From assembly GCF_001440405.1 (NCBI RefSeq), contig NZ_LLXX01000153.1, positions 6,623 to 70,622 of the forward strand: a stretch of DNA of 64,000 nucleotides. Direction: 5' to 3'. The translations under genes and the position numbers were made by a program. Of the stretch, positions 16,450 through 26,755 are shown piece after piece. This DNA comes from Bradyrhizobium valentinum. GTDB taxonomy: Bacteria > Pseudomonadota > Alphaproteobacteria > Rhizobiales > Xanthobacteraceae. Position 1 is the stretch's first letter. The number at the start of each line of letters is the position of its first letter. Under the pieces are notes generated by a model, which made no database searches, was not told where the DNA came from, and saw only the letters and a list, made by a program, of their open reading frames with translations.

Positions 16450-18177
16450 ATGCATTTCACACTCGGAATCCTGGGAGAGAACGCCGAGCCCTTGGGCCGC
16501 AACGCAAGGCAGGCGTTTGGACCGGAAGGGGGCTCCATCGGTCGCGGGCGCGGTTGCAACTGGCGGCTTCCAGATCCAACCAACACGCTGTCAGGACACC
16601 ACGCGTTGATCGCATTCAATGGCATCGGTTTCACGATCACCGATACAAGCACCAATGGTGTCTACATTAACACGGTGGACGCACCGCTGGGACGCGGCAA
16701 TACCGCGCCGCTAGCTGATGGCGATACGCTATACTTGGCGAATTACATCATCTCGGTGATGATCGAGGCCGATCCTGTCGAGGAACGTCAACGCCTCGGC
16801 TTGACGGGGTCGAAAGCGGTGCGCCTCGGCCGTACAACGCCGACGTTGCCGTCTCCTACACTCAACCAAGAGTTCGCAACTGCAGCTGTTCCGACTGCCG
16901 GACCGTTGGGAAGCGATGCGCACCTTCCTCCCGATCCCTCAATGGTGACCGGCCCGCGCCAGATCTTCTATTCAGCTGCACAGTGGGAGCCGCAGGCACC
17001 TCATCCGCCATCCTTGCCTGGAGACAAGGCGCTCAGCAACGACATCGAGGCTGTGGATCCGACACTGGCAGATCTTCCCCGGCGACCGTCGAGCGCTGCC
17101 ACGACCGAGAGGCCGTCCTCGCACGCGCAATCGGGAAATATCCGATCAATTCCGTTGTCGTCGGTCGACGCGCCATTTGTCGAGCCATCCCGACCGCTGC
17201 TGCCCTCTGCACCCTCCAATGGCAGAAGTGTACTGTCGAATGGCCACCCTGCGCCAATCATCCCTGAGGATCTCCATCTTGGCGATCTGTTGCCGGGACC
17301 GGCCTCGCGCCGCATGCCATCGGTGTCATCGCAGCGAACAGAAGCGCGCCTCAATGAGCCGAACGAAGCGCTCCGGATCGCGCCTAAGCCGATCGCCTCT
17401 CGTCCGACGAATCACCTCGGGAAATTGCGGGATTCTGGTTCAAGGTCGCCGCCGCCCGATGAGCGGGAGCTCGATCGGCTGCTGCTGAGCCTGAAGGAAA
17501 CTGCTGCGCAGCGCGCGGTCGGCGCTCCCCAGGTGAGAACCGCAACAACGAGCGGTGCTCCGCCGTTGCCCGCGGACCCTCCATCCGACGCAGACGAACT
17601 GCAGGCGTTCTGGAATGCGCTTGGGTTCAATCCGAAACTTGTGCCACCAGCACAGCGTCGAGAGTTCTTTGCGGAACTCGGCCGTGCGATCGCCGAGATG
17701 ACGAACGGCCTACATTCGATACTGGCGGCGTGGGCCATGCTCAAGAATGAGTGCCAGATCGGGCCGACGCAGACACGCGCTGGAAACGACAACGCAGTAC
17801 AGTTTACCAATAGCAGTCATGCCCTGCGCGAGGCGCTTGCAAAGGATCGCGGATTCCTGTTGCTCTCGCGATCGGTGCGCGCAGGCTTCGACGACATCAA
17901 GGCCCATGAGGTCGCCGCGATCGCGGCAATGAGAGGCGCGGTCAGCAATGTGCTAACGCACATGAGCCCCCAGCGTATCGAGAGCGGCGGTGCAAATAGC
18001 GGGCTTTTCGGTGCTCGCATCAATAAGGCCAAGTTGTGGGACAGATTTGTGGAACTGCACGCATCGATGGTCGGTGACATTGATCGAACGGCTCGCTCCT
18101 ATATCGCAAAAGAGTTTACCCGAAGCTACGAGTCGCAACTCTCAGCACGTGGCCAGAATGAAGGGAAAACGGCGTAA
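16450..18177 (+). CDS. tagH: T6SS FHA-domain protein TagH (ImpI/VasC-like)
   Basis: The N-terminal FHA domain (residues 1-100) shows GSIGRGRGCNWRLPDP, LSGHHALIAF and DTSTNGVYIN, the phosphothreonine-binding loops. A long Pro/Ser-rich linker (about 110-360) joins a conserved C-terminal helical domain (LQAFWNALGFNPKLVPP to the end) typical of T6SS FHA proteins. With the Ser/Thr kinase at the end of the operon it probably forms the threonine-phosphorylation switch that controls T6SS assembly. The ATG at 16450 follows AAGGTGCGGG. It overlaps tssJ by one base. First gene of a sigma-54-driven operon. Confidence 0.88.
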   Translation: MHFTLGILGENAEPLGRNARQAFGPEGGSIGRGRGCNWRLPDPTNTLSGHHALIAFNGIGFTITDTSTNGVYINTVDAPLGRGNTAPLADGDTLYLANYIISVMIEADPVEERQRLGLTGSKAVRLGRTTPTLPSPTLNQEFATAAVPTAGPLGSDAHLPPDPSMVTGPRQIFYSAAQWEPQAPHPPSLPGDKALSNDIEAVDPTLADLPRRPSSAATTERPSSHAQSGNIRSIPLSSVDAPFVEPSRPLLPSAPSNGRSVLSNGHPAPIIPEDLHLGDLLPGPASRRMPSVSSQRTEARLNEPNEALRIAPKPIASRPTNHLGKLRDSGSRSPPPDERELDRLLLSLKETAAQRAVGAPQVRTATTSGAPPLPADPPSDADELQAFWNALGFNPKLVPPAQRREFFAELGRAIAEMTNGLHSILAAWAMLKNECQIGPTQTRAGNDNAVQFTNSSHALREALAKDRGFLLLSRSVRAGFDDIKAHEVAAIAAMRGAVSNVLTHMSPQRIESGGANSGLFGARINKAKLWDRFVELHASMVGDIDRTARSYIAKEFTRSYESQLSARGQNEGKTA

Positions 18178-18680
18178 TGGCGCCTCCGAACAGGCGGTTG
18201 TTCATTGTTGGCGGTGCGTTGCTGGTGGCCGCTGCAGCCAACAGTTGTTCGACTGACAAGAGCGCTAAGACGACGCCGATCAAATTCGTGATCGAGGCCG
18301 ATGAGCTCGTCAATCCAAACGCGCACGGCAAGCCGTCGCCGGTTGTCGTCCGTATCTATGAGCTGAAGTCGACGGCCAGTTTCACGCAAGCGCAGTTCTT
18401 CGAGCTGTTCGACGATGACGTGAAACGCCTCGGGCCGGATCTGGTGGCTAAGCACGAGATCGAGCTGACGCCTGGCGAAAAACGCGATTTCGAGCGCAAC
18501 ACGCCGATCGAGACTCGAAATGTCGGCGTGATCGCCGGCTTCCGCTCGGGCAATGATGCGCAATGGCGCTCAACTGCCGAAATCAAGCCCGATCGCGACA
18601 ACAGGATCTCGGTAAAGCTGACTGCGCAGGCTGTCAGCATTGAGGAGGAGACGAGCCGAAACTGGTGGAAAATCTTCTGA
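18177..18680 (+). CDS. tssJ: T6SS outer-membrane lipoprotein TssJ (VasD)
   Basis: This 167-residue protein has a lipoprotein signal: basic start, hydrophobic stretch LFIVGGALLVAAAA and lipobox ANSC with the acylated Cys near residue 24. The mature part is the TssJ beta-sandwich: VVVRIYELKSTASFTQAQFF, FFELFDDD and the C-terminal KLTAQAVSI. TssJ anchors the TssLM complex in the outer membrane. Its ATG overlaps the tagH stop. Confidence 0.94.
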   Translation: MAPPNRRLFIVGGALLVAAAANSCSTDKSAKTTPIKFVIEADELVNPNAHGKPSPVVVRIYELKSTASFTQAQFFELFDDDVKRLGPDLVAKHEIELTPGEKRDFERNTPIETRNVGVIAGFRSGNDAQWRSTAEIKPDRDNRISVKLTAQAVSIEEETSRNWWKIF

Positions 18681-18754
18681 CCAGTCCGTCGTGATCGCAA
18701 CGGCCGCCGGGCAAATGCATCTTTTGGAAAGTCAGCGAAGGGGCGCCTGAAATA

Positions 18755-20095
18755 ATGTCTGCGACAAGCAAACCGATCTGGTCCGAAGGCATGTTGGTGC
18801 GGCCGCAGCACTTTCAGCAATACGACCGCTGGATCGAGCAACTGGTCGAGAACCGCGTTGCTGGTCTGGTCGGCGACGGCTGGGGTGTTCGAAAAATTGC
18901 CTTTGATCGCAATCTTCTGGCGCTTGGCCAAGTCGCCCTTGCCGAACTTGAAGCCATTATGCCCGACGGCACGGCCCTTCGCATGCCGGAGCATGTCCGC
19001 CTTCCGATCGCACGAATCCCTCCGCCGGCTGCGAAAAACCTGCTGGTCAAGATCGCAGTAGGCACGCGCCGACAGGCCGGCAGCGACGTCTGTTCCGGGG
19101 ATGCACTATCGCGCCGCCACGATCCGGAGGTCTTGCAGTTCCGGAATGCGAGCGCGCCTGAAAAGGCTCCGGTCGATATCAGGGTTGCGTCGCTAACAAC
19201 ACATCTCATGTTCGACGGCGAGGAGCAGGGTGATCTGATCACGCTGCCTATTGGCCGCTTCCGTGATATCGATCCGGCTCGCGCGATTACTTTATCCGAC
19301 ACCTACGTTCCGCCCGCCATCGACATTCACGCAGCCAAGCCGCTGATTGCGCTGTTGAACGAGGTCAGATCGCTGCTGCGGACACGCGCAGAGGCACTCG
19401 CTGCGCGCGCGGATCCCTCGCGCACGAGGGCAGACGGAGCCGGCTTGATTGATCTTGTTACTTTGTCGATCGTGAATGGTGCAGAAGCCGTGTTCGACCA
19501 CTTCGCCGCAACACGTGGGCATCATCCTGAAGCCTTCTTTCGCGCGTTGCTGAGCCTTACCGGGCAGCTGTCGAGTTTCGTTGGCGATCGCCGCAAACCG
19601 CAAGAAATACCTCTCTATCGGCATGAGGATCTCGAGAGCTGCTTCACGCCGCTGGCTGATATTCTGCGTCGGCTGCTGTCTGTCGTGATCGAGAGCGCCG
19701 CAATATCGCTCCCGTTGCAGGACCGGGGCTACGGCATCCTGATCGGCCTGATCACCGACCGCACCTTGTTCCAGGGCTCTCGGTTCGTTCTCGTCGCTGT
19801 GGCAAGCGTACCGACTGAGACGTTGCGCAACCAGCTTCCGGCGCAGATGAAAGTAGGCTCGGTCGAGCAGATTCGCGATCTCGTCAATCTTCAGCTTCCG
19901 GGTGTTCCGATTCACGCGCTCGCTGTGGCGCCTCGCGAGTTGCCCTACATCCAGAATGCCGTCTATTTCGAGCTGGACCAGTCGGTGGAGCTGTGGCGTA
20001 TCCTGCCGCGCTCGGCGGCCTTTGCTTTCCACGTCAGCGGTGACTACTCCGATCTCCATCTCGAGTTCTGGGCTATCCGAGGGAAACGTGCGTGA
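18755..20095 (+). CDS. tssK: T6SS baseplate-to-membrane connector TssK
   Basis: This 446-residue TssK begins with the family signature IWSEGMLVRPQHFQQYDRW and ends with a beta-rich C-terminal domain (AVYFELDQS, FAFHVSGDYSDLHLEFWAI). TssK links the baseplate to the cytoplasmic part of TssL/TssM. It is full length, 74 bases after tssJ, and its stop overlaps the start of tssL. Confidence 0.96.
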   Translation: MSATSKPIWSEGMLVRPQHFQQYDRWIEQLVENRVAGLVGDGWGVRKIAFDRNLLALGQVALAELEAIMPDGTALRMPEHVRLPIARIPPPAAKNLLVKIAVGTRRQAGSDVCSGDALSRRHDPEVLQFRNASAPEKAPVDIRVASLTTHLMFDGEEQGDLITLPIGRFRDIDPARAITLSDTYVPPAIDIHAAKPLIALLNEVRSLLRTRAEALAARADPSRTRADGAGLIDLVTLSIVNGAEAVFDHFAATRGHHPEAFFRALLSLTGQLSSFVGDRRKPQEIPLYRHEDLESCFTPLADILRRLLSVVIESAAISLPLQDRGYGILIGLITDRTLFQGSRFVLVAVASVPTETLRNQLPAQMKVGSVEQIRDLVNLQLPGVPIHALAVAPRELPYIQNAVYFELDQSVELWRILPRSAAFAFHVSGDYSDLHLEFWAIRGKRA

Positions 20096-20991
20096 TGGGC
20101 CCGAAACACATGGATGAACCGACAGTCATTGGACGCAGGCCAGTCGGTCCGACCCGTAACACTCAAAGCGGGCAACCTTCCGCTTGCGTTCCACCGAAGG
20201 TCGCCGCCCCGACGGGTCCTCACGCGCCGTCGCCTGTATCTGAATCCGACGAGGTACGGGCAGCCAACCATACCGAGATCGTTGTGCAAAATCTCTTCGA
20301 GCCAAAGGCAGTAGAGGACGCCTTGGTCGCGGCCGCGACACCGCTCCTTTTGGTCGTCGCGCAGCTTCGCGTCGTCAACAATGCCGATATCGGCGCGCTG
20401 CGTCGCGGGATGGTCGAACAAATCCGCCGCTTCGAGGAGCGTGCCGCCAAAGATCAAGCGGGCGGCGGCGATATAAGAGCCGCCCGTTACGTGATATGCG
20501 CGTTGCTGGACGAGGCGGTGATGACCACACGTTGGGGCAGTGAAAGCGCCTGGAGTGACAACAGCTTGCTCAACCAGTTCCATAACGAGACGTGGAGTGG
20601 CGAGAAGGTCTTCCAGATGCTCGAACACGTGCAGGCAAAGCCGGCCAAATACCTCGCGTTGCTGAAGCTTATCAACATCTGCTTGTTGATGGGGTTCGAG
20701 GGCAAATATCGCGTGGTGGAAGGGGGCCGCGAGCGGCTTGAAGACTTGCGTTCCGACGTTCAGCGTTCGTTGCGGGATTATGCGAGCGAACCACCGGCCG
20801 AACTATCGATCCGATGGCGCGGCGCCAAAGTGCGTACGCGGGTGCGTCGCTACGTGCCATTATGGATCATCTTCACCGCCGCGGCCGTCACTATGCTGAT
20901 CGGCTACGGTGTCTTCCATTTGCGCCTATCGGACGAACTCGCGCCCGTCGAGCAGCTGCTCGTCGTGATCGGCCAGTCTGGACCACGCTAA
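20095..20991 (+). CDS. tssL: T6SS inner-membrane protein TssL (DotU/IcmH)
   Basis: This protein of about 298 residues has a Pro-rich N-terminal extension (about 60 residues) before the DotU domain: AATPLLLVVAQLRV, RYVICALLDEAVMTTRWG and NETWSGEKVFQML. A single C-terminal membrane segment follows (LWIIFTAAAVTMLIGYGVF). No peptidoglycan-binding OmpA domain is fused, so anchoring relies on partners. The ATG at 20095 overlaps the tssK stop (TGATG); a GTG at 20092 is the alternative. Confidence 0.94.
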   Translation: MGPKHMDEPTVIGRRPVGPTRNTQSGQPSACVPPKVAAPTGPHAPSPVSESDEVRAANHTEIVVQNLFEPKAVEDALVAAATPLLLVVAQLRVVNNADIGALRRGMVEQIRRFEERAAKDQAGGGDIRAARYVICALLDEAVMTTRWGSESAWSDNSLLNQFHNETWSGEKVFQMLEHVQAKPAKYLALLKLINICLLMGFEGKYRVVEGGRERLEDLRSDVQRSLRDYASEPPAELSIRWRGAKVRTRVRRYVPLWIIFTAAAVTMLIGYGVFHLRLSDELAPVEQLLVVIGQSGPR

Positions 20992-21003
20992 AGGGAGGCG
21001 CAG

Positions 21004-24000
21004 GTGTTTGGCGCTCAATTGGCGGCACTCTTTTCGGTTCGAGGCATCATCACGCTGATCACTTTGTTGCTGGTCGACGCGTTGATCTGGTTCGGCGGCC
21101 CCAACCTTGACCTCTTCGGTCAGCATCCGTTCGATTCGGTGACTGTTCGCGCCGCCACAATCGGCTATCTCTTCCTGGCGGTCGTCGTCATCATCCTTGT
21201 CCGTTACTGGCTGGCGCGCCGCGCTAACCGGCGTGTTATCAAGTCGCTGATGGAGAGCGAGGGCCTCGTCACGACCGCCAGAAATCGTGGCCAGGAGGAG
21301 GTCGATCTCATCCGTAGACGTTTCGAGGACGCGCTGAAGGTCCTGCGCGATACGGTGTTCGCCGGCAAGCCCGGGCCGAGCTATCTGTTCGAATTGCCCT
21401 GGTACATCATCATTGGGCCATCGGGCGCCGGCAAGACAACGATCCTGCGCAACTCGGGCCTCGAGTTTCCGCTGGCTGAACGGCTCGGCGTCGATCCGGT
21501 GGCGGGCGTCGGCGGCACGCGAAACTGCGACTGGTGGTTTACTGAAGAGGCAGTCTTTATCGACACGGCAAGCCGTTACACGACACAGGATACGGATGCC
21601 GAGGTCGATCGCGCGGCCTGGCACGGCTTTCTCAATCTTCTTACGATGCATAGGCGCCGGCGACCGATCAACGGGATCTTGGTTGCGATCAGCCTGTGCG
21701 ATCTCTTATCGAGCGATGATAACCGGCGCAGGCTCGTCCAGTCGATTCGTTCGCGGATACAGGAGCTGGTCAAGACGTTTGGCATGCGCATTCCGGTCTA
21801 TGTTCTGGTAACCAAATGCGATCTGGTACCTGGCTTCACCGAGTATTTCGACGATCTCGACCATGAAGGTCGTGCCCAGGTCTGGGGCAAGACCTTTCCT
21901 CTCGAAGGACCAGGCGATCACATCGACGACGCCGTAACACTCGAGATCCAGCAACTTGCCGAGCGGCTCGAGGGCAACTTGGCGTTTCGCATGCATGACG
22001 AACGCAATCCTAACCGTCGTGCGATGATGTATATGTTCCCGAAAGAATTGTTGAGCATCCGGACCGCGGTCAGTGCCTTCGTTAGCGAGGTCTTCCGGCC
22101 GAGCCGATTCGAAGTGCAACCGATGCTGCGCGGCGTCTACTTGACTAGCGCTGCCCAGGAAGGAGTGCCGATCGAGAGGATGAGCGGTGCGATCAGAAGG
22201 AATTTCGGTCTGCACGCAAACCCACCCACGCCGTCAGTCGGGCCGGGAAAGACATTCTTCATCAAGAAGTTGCTGACCGATGTGATCTTCGCTGAGCAGG
22301 GGCTGGTCGGCCGCAATCTCAAACTCGAACGCAAGCTCGCGATGGTGCACTGCAGTGGCTATCTCGCGGCGGTCATACTGGCGCTAGCCGCATTGACTCA
22401 GTGGTACGACGCTTTCGCCCGCAGCGAAACACGCATCGCTGAAACCAGAATGGCCGCACAGACGACGCAAGTGCGCCTCAAGGAAGCGCGCGAGCCGCTG
22501 AACCTGATAAAGCTCCTGCCGACCCTCAATGCCGCGCGCCGGCTGCGCCTGGCAGCTGGCGAGAACACTTGGGTTGCGTGGCTCGGTGGCCTCGGGATTT
22601 CGGCGACCCCGGTGCTCGCGCCAGCCGCGCAACAAGCTTATGATCAGATTCTGGTCGACCGCCTGCTGCCGGTTTTTGCCGGAAGGCTTGCCGATCACAT
22701 CGAGGCGCGATTGCGTACTGGCGATGATACTCGGCTGGACCAAGCCAAGGAAATGTTCCGCACCTATTTGATGCTGAGCGATCCGAGGCATTTCGATCGC
22801 GGCAACGTCGAGCAGGCTATGCGCAGGGAAGTGGCGCGTGCGTTTGCGCTCGAGACGACATCAGCGGGTGAACTGCAGGAGCATTTTTCGCGCCTCATCG
22901 AGTTGCTGCCGAAGCCCATCACGAATGACCAGAAATTCGTCTTTGCCGTGGGCTCGCGGCTGATGGAACGTCCGCTCGTCGAGCAGGTCTACGCCCGGCT
23001 TTTGCGCGAAGGCGCTCAGAACACGCGGCTCCGGCCAATCGACCTGGGTCTGCTGGGAGCCGGCCAGCTGGAGATAAAGTCCCAGGCTGTTTTCCCAACA
23101 ATTGGCCAGCAGGAGCTAGCTTCTTCGGGTGGTACTGCGATCATCCCGGGCATCTTCACACGGGATGGTTTGTTCGATTTCCTGCTGCCGCGCCTTCCAC
23201 TCATCATCCAAGACGAGCAAAGCAACGACTGGGTCCTTGCCGGCAGCTCCTTCGCGGCGGATACACAACAGGTCGTGAGCAAGGTCATCGATCGCTATGT
23301 TGACGATTACATTCGCATTTGGACAAACGCGCTGAGCAGCGTCGGCGTCGTCAAGTTCGACGATATGCAGCGCGCCTTGGCGATCCTGCGCGGGCTGGCC
23401 GGCCCGCAAAGCGCACTGCAGCAGATCATTTCCCTCGTACGCGACAATACGAACCTGTCGCCGCCCGGAGAGCAGACCGCGGCCAAGGCGGGGGAGACAA
23501 CGGCCGCCGTGTTCTCGGCGGCATTCGGCGACGCCCCCTGGCCGGGAACACGGATCACCGAAGCCTTCGAGCCTCTGGTCCAATTGAGCATAGGCGGAGC
23601 CTCGGGACAGGGGGCCAGCATGGATCGCATCCGCGATCTTTTCGGCGGCCTGTATGCAACGATGGCCAATATCGCGACCGCGCCCGATCCCGACCAGGCC
23701 GCATTTCAGCTCTTTCAGCGGCGCGTCAAGGATCCGAGCAACGATGCCTTCGGCACCTTGCGCGCTGACTCGGCGCTACGACCCGAGTTGGTCCGTGCCA
23801 TCATGAACGACATCGCGCTCTCGACATGGAGCGTCTTGCTTCGACAGGCACACGGTCATGTCAATGCTGTGTGGACGCGGGGAGTGGCGCCGATCTGCCA
23901 AGCTGGCGTCTACCAGCGTTATCCATTGTTTGCGGCCGCGACCGAGGACGTAACTTTAAAGGACTTCAGCGATCTCTTTCGCCCCGGCGGAATCCTCGAT

Positions 24001-24558
24001 GATTTTTTTCAGAAATACCTGTCGCCATTCGTCATCGAGGGCAGAACCGGCGTTGAGCTGGCGACCATCGACGGTGCGGCGGCGCCGATCCATGCCGATG
24101 CCCTGACTCAATTTCAGCGCGCGCGAGAGATTCGCAGGTCCTTTTTCAGCGGCTCGGGCTCTGCACCGGCCGTGAAGTTCAGCATCAAGCCGGTCTATCT
24201 CGCCTCCAAACTGCTGCGCGCGACTTTTGTCATGGATGGCAAGGAGATCGTCTATCGTCACGAGGCGCCCCGTGCCTACGACCTTGAATGGCCGAGTCGA
24301 ACCGATGCAAGCACGGCCTCCGTCACACTTGTCTCCGTGGATGGAACTGAGGAGAAGATTGAGCGCTCAGGCCCTTGGGCTCTGTTCCGTCTCGTCGACG
24401 CCTCGCGGCCCTCCTCGCGTGGCGTTCCCGACCGTTTCACGATCACGATCGGTCGACCTGATCGGCCCGACGTGACCTATGAACTGCGGGCGGAAAGTGT
24501 AAGCAATCCGTTCAGCTTGGGTGCCCTTCGTTCGTTCCGATGTCCGGATCACCTTTGA
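21004..24558 (+). CDS. tssM: T6SS inner-membrane ATPase-like protein TssM (IcmF)
   Basis: This 1184-residue TssM has two N-terminal membrane segments (about residues 12-30 and 52-75), a cytoplasmic GTPase-like domain with Walker A GPSGAGKTT (138-146) and downstream motifs NCDWWFTEEAVFIDTA and VLVTKCDLV, and a third membrane segment (SGYLAAVILALAALTQW). A long periplasmic IcmF/DUF1215 region follows. It spans the inner membrane and contacts TssJ. The GTG start at 21004 follows AAGGGAGGCGCAG. It is full length with no obvious lesion. Confidence 0.96.
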   Translation: MFGAQLAALFSVRGIITLITLLLVDALIWFGGPNLDLFGQHPFDSVTVRAATIGYLFLAVVVIILVRYWLARRANRRVIKSLMESEGLVTTARNRGQEEVDLIRRRFEDALKVLRDTVFAGKPGPSYLFELPWYIIIGPSGAGKTTILRNSGLEFPLAERLGVDPVAGVGGTRNCDWWFTEEAVFIDTASRYTTQDTDAEVDRAAWHGFLNLLTMHRRRRPINGILVAISLCDLLSSDDNRRRLVQSIRSRIQELVKTFGMRIPVYVLVTKCDLVPGFTEYFDDLDHEGRAQVWGKTFPLEGPGDHIDDAVTLEIQQLAERLEGNLAFRMHDERNPNRRAMMYMFPKELLSIRTAVSAFVSEVFRPSRFEVQPMLRGVYLTSAAQEGVPIERMSGAIRRNFGLHANPPTPSVGPGKTFFIKKLLTDVIFAEQGLVGRNLKLERKLAMVHCSGYLAAVILALAALTQWYDAFARSETRIAETRMAAQTTQVRLKEAREPLNLIKLLPTLNAARRLRLAAGENTWVAWLGGLGISATPVLAPAAQQAYDQILVDRLLPVFAGRLADHIEARLRTGDDTRLDQAKEMFRTYLMLSDPRHFDRGNVEQAMRREVARAFALETTSAGELQEHFSRLIELLPKPITNDQKFVFAVGSRLMERPLVEQVYARLLREGAQNTRLRPIDLGLLGAGQLEIKSQAVFPTIGQQELASSGGTAIIPGIFTRDGLFDFLLPRLPLIIQDEQSNDWVLAGSSFAADTQQVVSKVIDRYVDDYIRIWTNALSSVGVVKFDDMQRALAILRGLAGPQSALQQIISLVRDNTNLSPPGEQTAAKAGETTAAVFSAAFGDAPWPGTRITEAFEPLVQLSIGGASGQGASMDRIRDLFGGLYATMANIATAPDPDQAAFQLFQRRVKDPSNDAFGTLRADSALRPELVRAIMNDIALSTWSVLLRQAHGHVNAVWTRGVAPICQAGVYQRYPLFAAATEDVTLKDFSDLFRPGGILDDFFQKYLSPFVIEGRTGVELATIDGAAAPIHADALTQFQRAREIRRSFFSGSGSAPAVKFSIKPVYLASKLLRATFVMDGKEIVYRHEAPRAYDLEWPSRTDASTASVTLVSVDGTEEKIERSGPWALFRLVDASRPSSRGVPDRFTITIGRPDRPDVTYELRAESVSNPFSLGALRSFRCPDHL

Positions 24559-24864
24559 TAGGCGCGCCGTGAGAGTTCTTTTTAGCTTTTTCGGGAGGAG
24601 GCGGGCACATGCCGCTGGCGGCACCTTGGCCCGAGGGGTTGGTTCGGCCGCAACGCTGGTACGCCGTCCCCTGGTGGCGACGAGTAAGCTACGCGACACG
24701 TGCCAGGTAGGCCGCAACCAGATCGTAACGGCAACACCGTATCACGAGCTCAACGGATTATTGGCGGTCGACGTTCCGACGGGCAGGGTCCTGCCTTGCG
24801 CTCTTGCGCAACAGGCTATCAACGACACGAGTGCGATCGTCGAATGCCTGGCCGAGGCTGCATT
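24559..24864 (+). other. Gap between tssM and the kinase; possible phosphatase relic
   Basis: These 300 bases hold an open frame (about 24660-24868) reading CQVGRNQIVTATPYHELNGL then LAVDVPTG and ALAQQAINDTSAIVECL. It is loosely like the beginning of a PP2C/PppA phosphatase (VGxxRxxNED, GLxAVADGMGG, ASxxAI). The metal-binding Asp/Gly motifs are not preserved, so the resemblance is weak. In related T6SS operons tagF-pppA lies here; in this one it may be lost. Confidence 0.3.
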
Positions 24865-25752
24865 GTGAGTACGGCCCCCTTGGGATACGTGCTCGGCGGC
24901 CGTTTCGACCTGGCGGAGGTCATTAGCGAGGGCAGCACCAGCACCGTCTATCGTGCGATTGATCGCATCGGCCTGTGGGCGCGCGAACAAAGTCCAGAAG
25001 TCGCAGTGAAGGTCATCCAACCACATGCGAAGATCCGCCAGAAATTAGTGGAGTTGTTGCACCGCGAGGCGCGTCTTTTGCGCGACTGCGTACACCGGAA
25101 TTTGGTGCGGATCTACGATTCCGATTACGACGGCAAGTACCATTACCTGGTAATGGAGTTCTTAAAAGGCCGCTCGCTGGCGCAGATCCTGGCCGATCGT
25201 CAGGGACGGCCGCTGTCACCCTCTGTGTCCTTTCAGATCGTCCGCGCCGCCGGGCAGGGCCTCGTCCACATGCATAGTCTAGGGATCGTCCATGGTGACC
25301 TCAAACCGGGAAACATCTTCATGACCTCGACCGGCGAAATCAAAATTGTGGACTTTGGGACAGTCCTCATGCTGGACGGTCCGCGGCACCACGAAAGGGC
25401 TGCGGCTCTGCTCGATCAGATTGGACTGTTGACGCCGGCTTATGCGTCGCCGGAGATGCTGATGGGTGAGCCACGGGCAGAAAGCGACGATGTCTATTCT
25501 CTCGCGGTGGTCGCCTACCTGACCCTGACCGGCATCCACCCGTATGCGCAGTGGCCAGCCAACGAGGCGCTCAACGCAAATCTCACACCGGCGCCGCCGC
25601 CGACTATTTCGCCAGCGCAATGGCGGGTCCTCGCTTCCGGGCTTGCCCTCAACCGCCGTGACCGTATCGAAACCGTCGGTGAGTTCGTCCAGCGCCTTGG
25701 CCGCCCGCCCTGGTTCTACCGATTGTGCGGTCAACGCGCGCCGCTGTCGTAA
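24865..25752 (+). CDS. T6SS-associated serine/threonine protein kinase (PpkA-like)
   Basis: This 295-residue protein has a complete Hanks-type kinase domain: Gly-rich loop ISEGSTSTVYRAID, Lys49 in VAVKVI, catalytic loop HGDLKPGN (Asp145), DFG at 163 and SPEML. No transmembrane or sensor domain follows, unlike long PpkA proteins. It ends the tagH operon and its likely substrate partner is the FHA protein TagH. GTG at 24865 (VSTAPLGYVLGGRFDL) is favoured; ATG at 24844 is in frame. The C-terminal 45 residues recur, decayed, at 31215-31350. Confidence 0.88.
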   Translation: MSTAPLGYVLGGRFDLAEVISEGSTSTVYRAIDRIGLWAREQSPEVAVKVIQPHAKIRQKLVELLHREARLLRDCVHRNLVRIYDSDYDGKYHYLVMEFLKGRSLAQILADRQGRPLSPSVSFQIVRAAGQGLVHMHSLGIVHGDLKPGNIFMTSTGEIKIVDFGTVLMLDGPRHHERAAALLDQIGLLTPAYASPEMLMGEPRAESDDVYSLAVVAYLTLTGIHPYAQWPANEALNANLTPAPPPTISPAQWRVLASGLALNRRDRIETVGEFVQRLGRPPWFYRLCGQRAPLS

Positions 25753-26520
25753 AGCGAGAGCAGGCGCCCTCGAAGCTACTTTCTCTGTAGGAAGCAAAAA
25801 AGCCAGAATGAGAGCGGACAGGCTCTCTTTTTGAGTGCTCATCGGCAACGCGAGAGAGGATCTCTCCTCTCCGCCAGAATTCGCCCGAAGCGCCGCAATT
25901 CAAATTGTATCGATAGATCCGCGGAACGAGATTTGGTGGTTTCGTCGCCGGATTACGGCGCGGCTCACCCGTTTCGGATTGACGGCCAGATCAAGCAATC
26001 TTTGCATACGGCCGACTGGGACGAGGCGAACACCTCCGCTGCCAGAACGCACCCTGTACGACGAGCGGTCTCGGCCGAATTTGGAGACCGGCGCCAGGGA
26101 GGCCGCCCGACCGCTCGTCGCGCCGGGAAATCGCGAGCCCGGCCATGCGGATATTTTATAAAATGCCAACGCCGGTTCTTTCATTCCTTCTTTTTGGGGT
26201 GTGGCACCTCTACGCCGATCAAGTCCATTTCCCACCCGCCTGAGCCGCCAGAAAACGCGCCACCCCGAGCAGTTCAAAGAAGGCGACGTCTACATTGCTC
26301 GCTATGTTTTCACGAGGCCCGCGATCATCGGCGAACCGCATTGGTACTTGGCACTGCCGGCAATCCTGCTATCGCGATCAACGTCGCTCGACGCGCCAAT
26401 AGCGCCACTCATTGGTGGCCTTAGACGTTGCTATGACCGCGGTTCTCTGGCTTGCGCGGAAGGCAACATCGAGACCAAGTTTTCCTCGCGGCCAGGCACC
26501 CACTTGCCGGCGCAAAGCGT
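25753..26520. other. Non-coding or decayed stretch after the kinase
   Basis: About 770 bases follow the kinase with only arginine-rich chance frames and no recognised protein. The sequence is probably insertion debris leading into the transposase remnant at 26.53 kb. Confidence 0.4.
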
Positions 26521-26529
26521 CAACCAGGA

Positions 26530-26705
26530 GAACGCCGGCTACCGAAGTCGCTACCGCTTGCGCAAGCAGATCGTCGAAGCCGTCTTCGGACAGATCAAAC
26601 AGGAAGAGGGTTCAGGCCCTGCTGCGCGGCATCGAAAAGGTCTGCGCAGAATGGGCGCTCATCTGCACCGCTCACAACCTCGTCAAGCTCGCAAGGGCCG
26701 CCTGA
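26530..26705 (+). pseudogene. Transposase C-terminal remnant (IS1182-like)
   Basis: The frame AGYRSRYRLRKQIVEAVFGQ followed by IKQ, then after a frameshift LLRGIEKVCAEWALICTA followed by HNLVKLARAA and a stop, matches the C-terminal end of IS1182-type DDE transposases. Only about 60 codons survive. Confidence 0.7.
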
Positions 26706-26755
26706 GCCGCCATTATCAAGATAAAACTGCCTTCCCAAAGCTAACTGGACAGGCT

